DNA from: Brevundimonas huaxiensis | Lineage (GTDB): Bacteria; Pseudomonadota; Alphaproteobacteria; Caulobacterales; Caulobacteraceae | Reading direction: 5' to 3' | DNA: 64,000 nt | NCBI RefSeq assembly: GCF_014218725.1 | Contig: NZ_JABBJE010000005.1 | Location: 62,001 to 126,000 of the forward strand | In this document: positions 19,896-28,077 of the stretch, in pieces | Layout of the letters: the number at the start of each line of letters is the position of its first letter | How positions within the stretch are numbered: the stretch's first letter is position 1 | Notes under the pieces: generated by a model | Seen by the model: only the letters and a program-made list of their open reading frames with translations | Databases searched by the model: none | Told to the model about the DNA's origin: nothing | Made by a program: the position numbers and the translations under genes

Positions 19896-20576
19896 ATGGC
19901 CCATGATCGCGTCAGCGTGCTTCAGGCGCTTCAGACCCAGGGCGTGTGCCCGGTCTTCTATCATCCCGACGCCGAGGTCAGCCTGAACGTCATCCGCGCC
20001 TGCGCGCGCGGCGGGGCGCCGGTGGTCGAGTTCACCAATCGCGGCGACTTCGCCTGCGACCTGTTCGGCGAGATCAATCGCGAACTGATCAAGACCGACC
20101 CGAACGTAGTGCTGGGCATCGGTTCGGTGGTCGATGCGGGCACGGCGTCGCTGTATCTGAACCGGGGCGCGCGGTTCGTGGTCAGCCCCTGCCTGATCCC
20201 CGACGTGGCCAAGGTCTGCAACCGTCGCATGGTCGCCTATTTCCCCGGCTGCGGGTCGGTGACCGACATCGGCGAGGCGCACGAACTGGGCTGCGACATC
20301 GTCAAACTGTTCCCCGGCTCGTCGGTCGGCGGACCGGACTTCGTCAAGGCGGTCAAGGGCCCGATGCCCTGGGTCAAGGCCATGCCCACGGGCGGCGTCG
20401 ATCCGGACGAGGCGTCGATCGCCAAATGGTTCGGCGCGGGCATCGTCGCGGCGGGCATGGGCTCCAAACTGGTAACCGATGACGCCGTGAAATCGGGCGA
20501 CTGGGCCGCCATCGAGGCGTCGGTGCGCTCGGCGGTGGACGCCGTCGCCGCCTTCCGCGCGTCCAAGAAAGGCTAA
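19896..20576 (+). CDS. eda: KDPG/KHG aldolase (2-dehydro-3-deoxy-6-phosphogluconate aldolase)
   Basis: The 226-residue class I aldolase should split KDPG into pyruvate and glyceraldehyde-3-phosphate. All three catalytic residues of the Eda family have counterparts: Glu and Arg in VVEFTNRG near residue 45, and the Schiff-base Lys in IVKLFPGSSVGG near residue 142; the phosphate site MPTGGV also fits. The gene is 4.5 kb downstream of glk, so the Entner-Doudoroff set is completed outside the main operon. It may belong to a somewhat divergent Eda branch, so another sugar-acid substrate is possible. Confidence 0.9.
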   Translation: MAHDRVSVLQALQTQGVCPVFYHPDAEVSLNVIRACARGGAPVVEFTNRGDFACDLFGEINRELIKTDPNVVLGIGSVVDAGTASLYLNRGARFVVSPCLIPDVAKVCNRRMVAYFPGCGSVTDIGEAHELGCDIVKLFPGSSVGGPDFVKAVKGPMPWVKAMPTGGVDPDEASIAKWFGAGIVAAGMGSKLVTDDAVKSGDWAAIEASVRSAVDAVAAFRASKKG

Positions 20577-20590
20577 GTGTTGAAGCGCCG

Positions 20591-21103
20591 TCAGCGGGGC
20601 GCGGGGTCGTCCGGCTGACGGTGATCCGGCCCGCGGGCTGCGGCGCGACGAGCATTGCCCTTACGCTGAAGGATCGGGGCCAGGGCCTTGCGCTCCTCGG
20701 GCGTCAGCGTCGCCAGCACGGCGACCGCGCCGTTTTCCAGGCGCGTGCGGCCCCGCATCTCAACGGCTCTGGACTGTTCCAGCAGGCTTTCGACCCGGGC
20801 CGCGTCCAGGGTCGGCTGACCGGCGACGTCGATGGCCTCGCGCCGGGCGGCGCGGGCCGCCTCGAAATCAGGACGCGCCGCCAGGGCCGATTCGCGCAGC
20901 GCGGTGCGCACGCGCTGGCGCACGGCCGGATCCAGATCGGCCAGCACCTCGGCCAGCGGTCCCTCACGGCCTGGACGGCGTTGATCCTCGATCCGGCGTT
21001 CGATCCGGTCGCGGTTGACGACATAGGTGACCCCGCCCGCCACGGCGAACAGGTTCAGGGCCACCGAGACGGCCAGGGCGATCTTCAGGCTCTTGGACGT
21101 CAT
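20591..21103 (-). CDS. Periplasmic heavy-metal sensor / Spy-CpxP-like protein
   Basis: The 170-residue protein has an N-terminal membrane anchor (about residues 7-28) followed by a long helical periplasmic domain. Segments such as DLDPAVRQRVRTALRES and LATLTPEERKALAPIL are of the LTxxQ-like type found in periplasmic metal-sensor and CpxP/Spy proteins. Its ATG overlaps the stop of the anti-sigma-like gene (ATGA), making it the third cistron after the ECF sigma factor. Inference: it senses envelope or metal stress and feeds the anti-sigma/sigma pair. Confidence 0.85.
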   Translation of the reverse strand: MTSKSLKIALAVSVALNLFAVAGGVTYVVNRDRIERRIEDQRRPGREGPLAEVLADLDPAVRQRVRTALRESALAARPDFEAARAARREAIDVAGQPTLDAARVESLLEQSRAVEMRGRTRLENGAVAVLATLTPEERKALAPILQRKGNARRAAARGPDHRQPDDPAPR

Positions 21104-21501
21104 CCCAGCAATTCCGTGTCATCCACGCCCGTCAGCGAGGATTGATAAAGCACCGCATCGGCGCGCGCGTCGGCGGTCAGGTGTGTCGTCAGGCCCACGC
21201 CGGCGACCACGCCCGCACAGGCTGCGGCGGCCCAACCGGCGCCCAGATACCAGATCGCCTTGCCCAGACGGCTTCTCGCCCGGGGCGCAGCCGCAAGGAT
21301 GCGCGCGGTCAGGGCGGCGGACGGGACAGGTTCGGGCGCAGCGTCGAGCAGCGCGTCCAGCGCGGCCGCCTGATCCAGCACCGCCTTTAACGACGGATCG
21401 GCGGCGATCAGGCTTTCGGCGAAGGCGCGCTCGGACGCGGGCCACCGACGCAGGTCGGCGCCATAGGCGTCCGCCAGTTCGTGCAACCGTTCCGCCTTCA
21501 T
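21100..21501 (-). CDS. Putative anti-sigma factor, single-pass membrane protein
   Basis: The 133-residue product has an N-terminal cytosolic half with LHELADAYGADLRRWPASERAFAE, a motif common in alphaproteobacterial anti-sigma-like proteins, and one membrane segment near residues 84-106 (IWYLGAGWAAAACAGVV). Its start overlaps the sigma factor stop as ATGA, the usual position for a cognate anti-sigma factor. No zinc-binding HxxxCxxC motif is present, so it is not a ZAS-type anti-sigma. The assignment rests mainly on position and topology. Confidence 0.75.
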   Translation of the reverse strand: MKAERLHELADAYGADLRRWPASERAFAESLIAADPSLKAVLDQAAALDALLDAAPEPVPSAALTARILAAAPRARSRLGKAIWYLGAGWAAAACAGVVAGVGLTTHLTADARADAVLYQSSLTGVDDTELLG

Positions 21502-22070
21502 CGTCCGTCTCCTCTAATCGACCCCGGACCGATGTCCGAAAGGGCCAGACGCAATGCGCGACGACCGCGCGACAACAAACTCTCCAGCGCCTCGACGCTG
21601 ATCTCCATCAGGGCCGCCGCATCGATATTCGACAGCTCCTGATAATGGCACAGGACGATGGCCTCGCGCTGTCGGTCCGGCAGCCGTTTCAGGGCCGCCG
21701 TGACCCGTACGCCCGTCTCGGCCGCCAGCAGACCGCGATCCGGCGCCGGGCCTTCGTCGGGACGATCTGGCGGCGTGTCGGTCGGGATTTCGCGCCGACG
21801 CCTCAGCCGATCGTAACAGAGGTTCAGCGCGACCCGGTGCAGCCAAGTGTCGAACCGGGCCTTGCCGGGCGTCCACCTTGGCGCCTGACGCCAGGCCTTG
21901 AGCATCGTCTCCTGGGCCACGTCCTCGGCCTCGACGGCGTCGCCCAGCATCCGCTGGGCCAGCGACAGGATGCGCGGCAGCTTGCGCGAGACAAGCGTCT
22001 GCGCCGCCGCCGGGTCGCCCTGCCCCACGCGCCGCACCAGATCCTCGTCGGGGTCGACGATCGCGACCAA
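21498..22070 (-). CDS. ECF-family RNA polymerase sigma factor
   Basis: The 190-residue protein has sigma region 2 (DAVEAEDVAQETMLKAWRQ, then WLHRVALNLCYDRLRRRR) and region 4 (ALKRLPDRQREAIVLCHYQELS, then ALMEISVEALESLLSRGRRALR). The only usable start is TTG at 22070, because the frame upstream reaches a stop without ATG or GTG; an AGAGGCAGG ribosome site precedes it, and the weak start codon may keep levels low. It begins a sigma / anti-sigma / periplasmic sensor trio and is preceded on the same strand by an EF-hand protein. Confidence 0.9.
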   Translation of the reverse strand: MVAIVDPDEDLVRRVGQGDPAAAQTLVSRKLPRILSLAQRMLGDAVEAEDVAQETMLKAWRQAPRWTPGKARFDTWLHRVALNLCYDRLRRRREIPTDTPPDRPDEGPAPDRGLLAAETGVRVTAALKRLPDRQREAIVLCHYQELSNIDAAALMEISVEALESLLSRGRRALRLALSDIGPGSIRGDGR

Positions 22071-22135
22071 ACCTGCCTCTTCCGCTGCTGACGAAAGGAA
22101 CCGGTGCGTTCACGACGGCCGACCCCGACACCGTC

Positions 22136-22777
22136 TTACTCCGAAGCCGGGACGGGGGAAGCGGGTTGTTGCGCCGGACGCTGCGCCTGGCGGGCCGCGC
22201 GGCGTTCCTGCCGTTGCTCACGCTGCGCGGACATGGCCGCCCGGCGCTCGTCGGCGGAGATCACGCCGTCGCGGTCAGCGTCCATCTTGTCGAAACGCTC
22301 GCCGAGCTTGGCGGAGGCTTCGGCGATCACCACCGGCCCGCGTTCGCGGCCTTGTCCGCGCATGGCGTGATGTGCGCCGCCGCGACGATCCTCACGATGA
22401 CCGGCACGCTCCGCGCGTGGACCGCGATCCGGGCGTGCGGCATGGCCGGCGTCGAACTCGGCCCGGCTGATGGAACCGTCGCCGTTCGCGTCCAGCTTGG
22501 CGAAGCGGTCGCCCGCCCGTTCGGCGCGACGGGCCTGCATGGCGGCGGCGCGTTCCTCGGGGCTGACTGAGCCGTCTCGGTTCGTGTCGAGCGCCGTCAG
22601 ACGCGCGATGCGCGCATCGACGAACTCGGCGCGGGTGATCTGGCGGTTCGGATCCGCGCGCGCATGATGCGGCGCGGGAGCATGCTCGGCGGGAGCCGGC
22701 GGAACCTGTGCGGTCGCGGCGCCGGCGGCGGCGGCCAGAGCGATGACGCCCAGGCCGGTCAGAAAGGTGTTTCTCAT
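22136..22777 (-). CDS. Secreted EF-hand (calcium-binding) protein
   Basis: The 213-residue product has a signal peptide (about residues 1-24) and three EF-hand loops: DTNRDGSVSPEE, DANGDGSISRAE and DADRDGVISADE, each with Asp at positions 1, 3 and 5 and Glu at 12. The linkers and tail are rich in Arg, Ala and His. ATG 22777 was chosen because it has a GGAG site nine bases upstream and starts directly at the signal. It lies 65 bases upstream of the ECF sigma gene on the same strand, so it may be a co-transcribed periplasmic calcium-binding component or a target of the sigma factor. Confidence 0.88.
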   Translation of the reverse strand: MRNTFLTGLGVIALAAAAGAATAQVPPAPAEHAPAPHHARADPNRQITRAEFVDARIARLTALDTNRDGSVSPEERAAAMQARRAERAGDRFAKLDANGDGSISRAEFDAGHAARPDRGPRAERAGHREDRRGGAHHAMRGQGRERGPVVIAEASAKLGERFDKMDADRDGVISADERRAAMSAQREQRQERRAARQAQRPAQQPASPVPASE

Positions 22778-22824
22778 CTCGATCATCTCCACGGGCGCGT
22801 TTGGCGCCCTTTGACATTGCCCTG

Positions 22825-25749
22825 TCAGGAGATTGAACGCGGCGTTGCGGATTCTCCGTCGCGGCCTGCTGGAACCGCACGCTCGAAGGCCTTTCGCGCC
22901 CGCGCGCGCAGGTCGGTCAGCTCGGTCTTCAGCGTGTCGAAGTCCGGCGCGCCGGCGGCCTCGGCCAGGCGCAGCTGGAAGACGCCGGGTTCGCCCTCCG
23001 GATCGACCCGCCCCTCGAAGGCGGCGGCCAGAAGGTGGGCCAGCCGCTGCTGCACACGCCAGGCCTCGGCCAGGACCGGGTCGTCGTGCAAGGCCTCAAG
23101 CGTCGACAGGATCAAGGGCTCGCCGATGGCGGCGGCCTGAAGCTGGCGGAACTGGGCGGCGAACTCGGCGTCCACCTGCCCGCCCGGCGACAGCTTCAAG
23201 TCCCAGAAGCCGTGCGGGCGACGCTCGCGATCCATCAGGGCGCGCATCTTTCGGACATCGGCGGCGACATCGACGCCGGGACGCGGGCGACGCAGGGCGG
23301 CCTCGATAGCCGCCGAAACCTGAGCGCCGAACTTGGGATCGCTGGCCCAGACCACGCGGGCGCGGGTCAGGACCATGAACTCCCACGTCTCCGCCTCCTT
23401 TTCGTAATAGGCGTCGAACGCCTTCAGCCGCACCGACACCGGCCCCTTGGAGCCGGTGGGGCGCAGGCGCATGTCCACCTCATAGAGGCCGCCTTCCGCC
23501 GTATGCGCCGACAGGGCCGCGATCAGCCGCTGCGTGAAGCGGGCGTAGAAGACGTCGGCGGTCCAGCCCTTGATCTCGGAGGTCGCCTCGGGCGGCGCCT
23601 CGTACAGGGTCATCAGATCCAGGTCCGATCCGGCCGTCATCTCGCGCGAGCCGGCCTTGCCCAAGGCGACCACCGCGACCGCGCCGGGGAAGGCGCCGCC
23701 CAGCCGTTCGGTCTCGGCCAGGGCGGCGGGCGACAGGGTGCGCATGGCGGCGTCGGCCAGGGCGGCATAGGCGCGGCCCGCCGCCTCGGCCCCCGCCCGG
23801 CCGGTCAGGGCGTGGATGCCGATGCGGAACATCTGCTCGCGATGCAGGCGGCGCACGGCGTTCATGGCCCCTTCGAAATCCTCGGTCTCGCCGGCCTCAC
23901 GCAGCATCTGTTCGGTCAGACCGGTCTCTTCGGACAGATCGACCAGGAAGCGGGCGTCCAGCACGCCATCCAGCGCCGCCGGTTGCCGGCCGAGCGTCCG
24001 GGCGAGACGCGGCGCGAAGGCCATGACGCCCAGCACCATCTCGAACAGTTTGGGCTGGTTCAGGAACAGGGCCTGGACCTGCACGCCCGCCGCCAGGCCG
24101 GAGAAGAAGACCGCGAAACGCCGGAACGCCTCGTCCGGCGCACCGGACCGGGCCAGGGCCTCCAGCAGGCGCGGCGCCAGGCGGGTGAACAGTTCGCGCC
24201 CCCGCGCCGTGCGTGTCGCGGGGATGCGTCCGTGGTGCCAGCTGCGGATCGTGTCGGCGACCGACGGCGCCTCGGAAAAGCCCATGCGGCGCAGGGTTTC
24301 CAGCGTCTCGGGATCATTCTCGACCCCGGTGAAGACCAGGCTGCCGTAGCTGGAATCCAGATCTTCGCCGCCCTCGAACAGTTCGCCATACCGGGCGTTG
24401 ACCCGCGCCAGGAGGGCCTCGACCTTGGCGTCGAAGGCGGCCAGATCGTTCGAACCGGCCAGGGCGGCGACGGCGACGCGGCGCTCGGCGTCCTCGGGCA
24501 GGCGGTGGGTCTGCTCGTCGTCGAGCATCTGCACCCGGTGCTCCAGCCCGCGCAGCGCGACATAGGCGGCCGACAGCTCCTCGCAGACCGCCTGGGGCAC
24601 ATGGCGCGCGTCGGCCAGTGCCTTCAGCGCCTCCAGCGTGCGGGGCTTGCGCAAAGTCGGATCGCGGCCGCCCAGGATCAGCTGCTGGGTCTGGGCGTAG
24701 AATTCGATCTCGCGGATGCCGCCGCGACCCAGCTTCAGATTGGCCCCGGCGGCCTGCAGCCCCTCGCCCGTCTTGTGGACATGGATCTGTTTCTTGATCG
24801 ACTGGATGTCGAGCACGGCCGCATAATCCAGGCTGCGTCGCCAGATGAAGGGGATCATGGCCTTCAGGAACCGGCCCGCCGCGCGCATGTCGCCCAGCAC
24901 CGGCCGCGCCTTGATAAAGGCCGCCCGCTCCCAGTTCTGGCCGACGCTTTCATAGTAGGCCAGGGCCATCGGCCCGGCGACGACCGGCGGGGTCGAGGAC
25001 GGGTCCGGCCGCAGCCGCAGATCGACGCGGAAGACATAGCCGTCGCCTGTCCGCTCGGTCAGCAGGGTGGCGATCCCCTTGCCGACGCGATTGGCGAAGT
25101 CCTGCATCTCCTCGCCCTCGCGCAGGGCCAAACCCATCAGGCGCGGCTCGAAGAAGAGGGAGATGTCGATGTCGGACGAATAGTTCAGTTCGTTGGCGCC
25201 ATGTTTGCCCATGGCCAGGCCGAACAGGCCGGGGATGGGGCCGCGCGGATCGCCGGGCGGCGAGATCAGTCGGCCGCGCGCCCTCTGTTCGGCGGCGACG
25301 GCGCGCAGGGCCGCGCGGCAAGAGGCGTCGGCGAACCGGGACAGGGCGTCGGTGACCTGATCCAGATCCCAAACCCCGCCCAGATCGGCCAGGGCGGTCA
25401 GCAGATGCAGGTCGGCCTTCAGCACGCGTAGCGGAGCACGCACCGCGTCCGGTTCGGCGTCCAGCGCGTCCGTATCGCGAATGATCCGCTCCAGCGTCTC
25501 GACCGGATCGGCTTCCAGCAGGTTTCTCAGATGGGCGGGGCGACGCCGCATCAGACCGGCGAGATAGGGCGAGGCGCCGGCGACGGGGGCCAGGGCGGGC
25601 CAGGCGGGGTCCAGAGTCTCGCGCCAGCCGCCGGCGTCGGCGGCTTGGATCAGGGTTTCGTGCAGACGGTCGGCGGCAGCGATGTTTGTGACCGGACCGG
25701 CGGGCGTGAGACTGTCAGCCAACGGGATCAAGGTTTCTGGATGGGCCAT
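22825..25749 (-). CDS. glnE: Bifunctional glutamine synthetase adenylyltransferase / deadenylase
   Basis: The 974-residue enzyme adenylylates and deadenylylates glutamine synthetase under PII control. Two nucleotidyltransferase domains are visible. The N-terminal deadenylase has GKHGANELNYSSDIDISLFF near residue 185. The C-terminal adenylylase has ALGKAGSREMTAGSDLDLMTLY near residue 700. The central regulatory region lies between. The start is ATG 25749, with a GTG one codon earlier; either begins within five bases of the preceding kinase stop, so glnE is the last gene of the feuP-feuQ-glnE group, a synteny also known in rhizobia. Confidence 0.96.
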   Translation of the reverse strand: MAHPETLIPLADSLTPAGPVTNIAAADRLHETLIQAADAGGWRETLDPAWPALAPVAGASPYLAGLMRRRPAHLRNLLEADPVETLERIIRDTDALDAEPDAVRAPLRVLKADLHLLTALADLGGVWDLDQVTDALSRFADASCRAALRAVAAEQRARGRLISPPGDPRGPIPGLFGLAMGKHGANELNYSSDIDISLFFEPRLMGLALREGEEMQDFANRVGKGIATLLTERTGDGYVFRVDLRLRPDPSSTPPVVAGPMALAYYESVGQNWERAAFIKARPVLGDMRAAGRFLKAMIPFIWRRSLDYAAVLDIQSIKKQIHVHKTGEGLQAAGANLKLGRGGIREIEFYAQTQQLILGGRDPTLRKPRTLEALKALADARHVPQAVCEELSAAYVALRGLEHRVQMLDDEQTHRLPEDAERRVAVAALAGSNDLAAFDAKVEALLARVNARYGELFEGGEDLDSSYGSLVFTGVENDPETLETLRRMGFSEAPSVADTIRSWHHGRIPATRTARGRELFTRLAPRLLEALARSGAPDEAFRRFAVFFSGLAAGVQVQALFLNQPKLFEMVLGVMAFAPRLARTLGRQPAALDGVLDARFLVDLSEETGLTEQMLREAGETEDFEGAMNAVRRLHREQMFRIGIHALTGRAGAEAAGRAYAALADAAMRTLSPAALAETERLGGAFPGAVAVVALGKAGSREMTAGSDLDLMTLYEAPPEATSEIKGWTADVFYARFTQRLIAALSAHTAEGGLYEVDMRLRPTGSKGPVSVRLKAFDAYYEKEAETWEFMVLTRARVVWASDPKFGAQVSAAIEAALRRPRPGVDVAADVRKMRALMDRERRPHGFWDLKLSPGGQVDAEFAAQFRQLQAAAIGEPLILSTLEALHDDPVLAEAWRVQQRLAHLLAAAFEGRVDPEGEPGVFQLRLAEAAGAPDFDTLKTELTDLRARARKAFERAVPAGRDGESATPRSIS

Positions 25750-25753
25750 CACA

Positions 25754-27181
25754 TCATCCGCTCATCCCGGTCGAGGCGGGCGGCAGCACCAACGCCACCC
25801 GCAACCCCGGTCCGTAATCGCCGTAGGCGCCGGGGCCTTCGTCCAGCACCACCCGCCCCCCGTGCGCCTCGGCGACCGCCGTCACCAGTGAAAGCCCCAG
25901 GCCCGAGCCGGGTTCGGTGCGGCTGTTGTCCAGGCGCACGAACCGCTGGACCACCCGCTCGCGGTCCTCTTCCGGGACGCCCGGTCCGGTGTCGGTGACG
26001 GAATATTCGATCTCGCCCGACGAGCGGCGGCGCGCACGCAGCTTCACCGCCCCGCCGGCGGGGGTGTATTTGATGGCGTTGTCGATCAGGTTGGCCAGGG
26101 CCTGGGCCAGGAAGGGCTGGTTGCCCTCGATCATCAGCCCCTTTTCGACCTCGGACGAGAAGTCGATGGCCTTGTCCTCGGCCGCCGGTTCGTAAAGTTC
26201 GGCCATGTCGGCGGCGAGGTCGGCGGCGTCCATGACCTTGGGATCCGGCGCCCCGCCCGCCTGAAGTCGCGCGATGGCCAGGACGGTGTTGAACGTCTTC
26301 AGCAGATGGTCGGCCTCATCCAGGGCGATGCCCAGGGCGTCGACGCCGTCGATCTTGCCGGCTTCGGCGTCGATCAGAGCGACCTCAAGCTTGGCCCGCA
26401 TCCGCGTCAGGGGCGAGCGCAGGTCGTGGGCGATGGCGTCGCCGGCGTGGCGGATCGAGGACATGGACGCCTCCAGCCGATCCAGCATGGTGTTCAGCCC
26501 CTGGCCCAGTTCGTCCAGTTCGTCGCCGGTGTGGCGCACGGGCGCACGGACCTTGAGGTCGCCGTCCTGCACCGACTGCACGACGCGGTTCAGCCCGGCC
26601 ATGGCGTTTTCGACCCGCCGGCTGATGTAGAGACCGCCCGCCAGGCCCAGCAGCATGACCAGGGCCATGGCGCCCCACAGGGCCTGGGTCAGGCGCGCCA
26701 GATAGGCCTCGATGTCGCCGATGTCCTGACCGACGAACAGATGTTCGCCGCCGGCCAGGGTGGTGATCACCCCAATGGAGCGCCGCCGCTGGACCTTGCC
26801 TTGGGCGTCCGTGTCGGTCAGGCGGAAGGTTTCCCAGTCGCTGGCGCCGGCCGGCAGGCTGAGGTCGATGTCGATCGGGGATTCGGTGATGTTGCCGGTG
26901 ATCGTCTTTCCGGCCTTGTCGGTCAGCAGATACAGATACGGTCCGCCCCGGATGGAGCGTTCCACCAGGGCCTGGTTCAGGGCGTCGATGCCGCGCGTGC
27001 GGTGGATCGCCGTCAGGGCGCCCAGTTCGATCTCCACATCCGCCCTGGCCCGGCCTTGGGCCTCCGACGCCGAGGCGAAATAGACATAGGCCAGGATCGC
27101 GCCCGCCGCCGCCACGAACAGCGCCAGAAACAGCAGCGTCAGCCGGAAGGGCGTACGGCGTAGGAGGGAGGGAAGGCGCAC
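25754..27181 (-). CDS. Sensor histidine kinase, FeuQ-like
   Basis: The 475-residue kinase has membrane segments near residues 12-34 and 165-185 flanking a periplasmic sensor domain of about 130 residues, then HAMP. The phospho-acceptor box is AIAHDLRSPLTRMRAKLE. ATP-binding boxes follow as LANLIDNAIKYTP, VTDTGPGVPEED and PGSGLGLSLV. Translation begins at GTG 27181; its ribosome site GGGGGAGGA is the end of the palindromic repeat that separates it from the response regulator. Position between a FeuP-like regulator and glnE, after degP, matches rhizobial feuQ. The signal is unknown. Confidence 0.92.
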   Translation of the reverse strand: MRLPSLLRRTPFRLTLLFLALFVAAAGAILAYVYFASASEAQGRARADVEIELGALTAIHRTRGIDALNQALVERSIRGGPYLYLLTDKAGKTITGNITESPIDIDLSLPAGASDWETFRLTDTDAQGKVQRRRSIGVITTLAGGEHLFVGQDIGDIEAYLARLTQALWGAMALVMLLGLAGGLYISRRVENAMAGLNRVVQSVQDGDLKVRAPVRHTGDELDELGQGLNTMLDRLEASMSSIRHAGDAIAHDLRSPLTRMRAKLEVALIDAEAGKIDGVDALGIALDEADHLLKTFNTVLAIARLQAGGAPDPKVMDAADLAADMAELYEPAAEDKAIDFSSEVEKGLMIEGNQPFLAQALANLIDNAIKYTPAGGAVKLRARRRSSGEIEYSVTDTGPGVPEEDRERVVQRFVRLDNSRTEPGSGLGLSLVTAVAEAHGGRVVLDEGPGAYGDYGPGLRVALVLPPASTGMSG

Positions 27182-27188
27182 CCTAACA

Positions 27189-27314
27189 TCCTCCCCCGTT
27201 CACGGGGGAGGGGGACCACGAAGTGGTGGAGGGGGCGGCTTCAGCGCCGGTGTCTAGGGTCGCCCCCTCCACCGCCGTGCCGGCGGTCCCCCTCCCCCGC
27301 ATTGCGGGGGAGGA
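27189..27314. repeat. Large palindromic intergenic repeat, copy 2 (response regulator-kinase gap)
   Basis: The element begins TCCTCCCCCG and ends with GGGGGAGGA, like copy 1 at 9528-9684. Its arms (GGGGGAGGGGGACC with GGTGGAGGGGGCG, and their reverse complements around 27265-27300) are shared with copy 1, while the loop differs. It fills the gap between the response regulator stop (27322) and the kinase start (27181). On the minus strand its end supplies GGGGGAGGA seven bases before the kinase GTG, so the repeat appears to provide that gene's ribosome binding site. Confidence 0.85.
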
Positions 27315-27321
27315 TCTCAAG

Positions 27322-27993
27322 TCACGCCTCCAACCGATATCCCGCCCCGCGCACGGTCTGCAGCATGGCGCGGTCGAAGCCCTTGTCGATCTTGGAGCGC
27401 AGGCGGCTGATGTGGACGTCGATGACGTTGGTCTGGGGGTCGAAATGGTATTCCCAGACCTTTTCCAGCAGCATGGTGCGCGTCACCGACTGGCCGGCGT
27501 GGCGCATCAGGAACTCCAGCAGCTGGAACTCGCGCGGCTGAAGATCGATCTCGGTCGTTCCGCGATGCACGGTGCGGCCGATCAGGTTCATCTCCAGGTC
27601 GCCGACCTTGAGCACGGTCTGCACCCCGCCGGTCTCGCGACGACGGGCCAGGGCCTCGACCCGCGCGATCAGTTCGGCGAAGGCGTAGGGCTTGACCAGA
27701 TAGTCGTCGGCGCCGGCCTTCAGGCCCGTGACCCGGTCCTCGACCTCGCCCAGGGCCGACAGGAACAGGACCGGCGTCTGATCGCCGCCCTTGCGCACCG
27801 TCTCGACCATGCCGACGCCGTCCAGGCGCGGCATCATCCGGTCCACCACATAGACGTCGTAGCCGCCTTTTTGCGACTCCAGCAGGCCAAAGGCGCCGTC
27901 CACGGCGTGGGTGACCTCATGTCCGGCTTCGGACAGGCCCCGCACCATGGCGGTCGCCGCCTCGGCGTCATCCTCGACCACCAGAATCCGCAT
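27322..27993 (-). CDS. OmpR-family response regulator, FeuP-like
   Basis: The 223-residue regulator has a receiver domain with acidic pocket ED at 7-9, phospho-acceptor Asp51 in VYVVDRMMPRLDG and Lys101 in VKPYAF, followed by a winged-helix DNA-binding domain ending DVHISRLRSKIDKGF and VRGAGYRLE. It resembles rhizobial FeuP in the receiver sequence and gene order. ATG 27993 was preferred over an upstream start at 28014 because the receiver begins there. It lies just downstream of degP and upstream of the kinase, so it may control envelope functions such as the protease. Confidence 0.92.
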   Translation of the reverse strand: MRILVVEDDAEAATAMVRGLSEAGHEVTHAVDGAFGLLESQKGGYDVYVVDRMMPRLDGVGMVETVRKGGDQTPVLFLSALGEVEDRVTGLKAGADDYLVKPYAFAELIARVEALARRRETGGVQTVLKVGDLEMNLIGRTVHRGTTEIDLQPREFQLLEFLMRHAGQSVTRTMLLEKVWEYHFDPQTNVIDVHISRLRSKIDKGFDRAMLQTVRGAGYRLEA

Positions 27994-28077
27994 CGAAACC
28001 CCTCCCGGAATCAAAATCGCCGCCGATGGTAGCGCATCGGCGGCGATTGACGAGTTAAGGCTTGGTCAGAATGCCGA

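Noticed and set aside
23035..25431. Long open frame on the plus strand opposite glnE
   Set aside because: Its composition (Arg, Gly, Gln, His-rich without domains) is the mirror of GC-rich codons of glnE, whose motifs are complete on the other strand.
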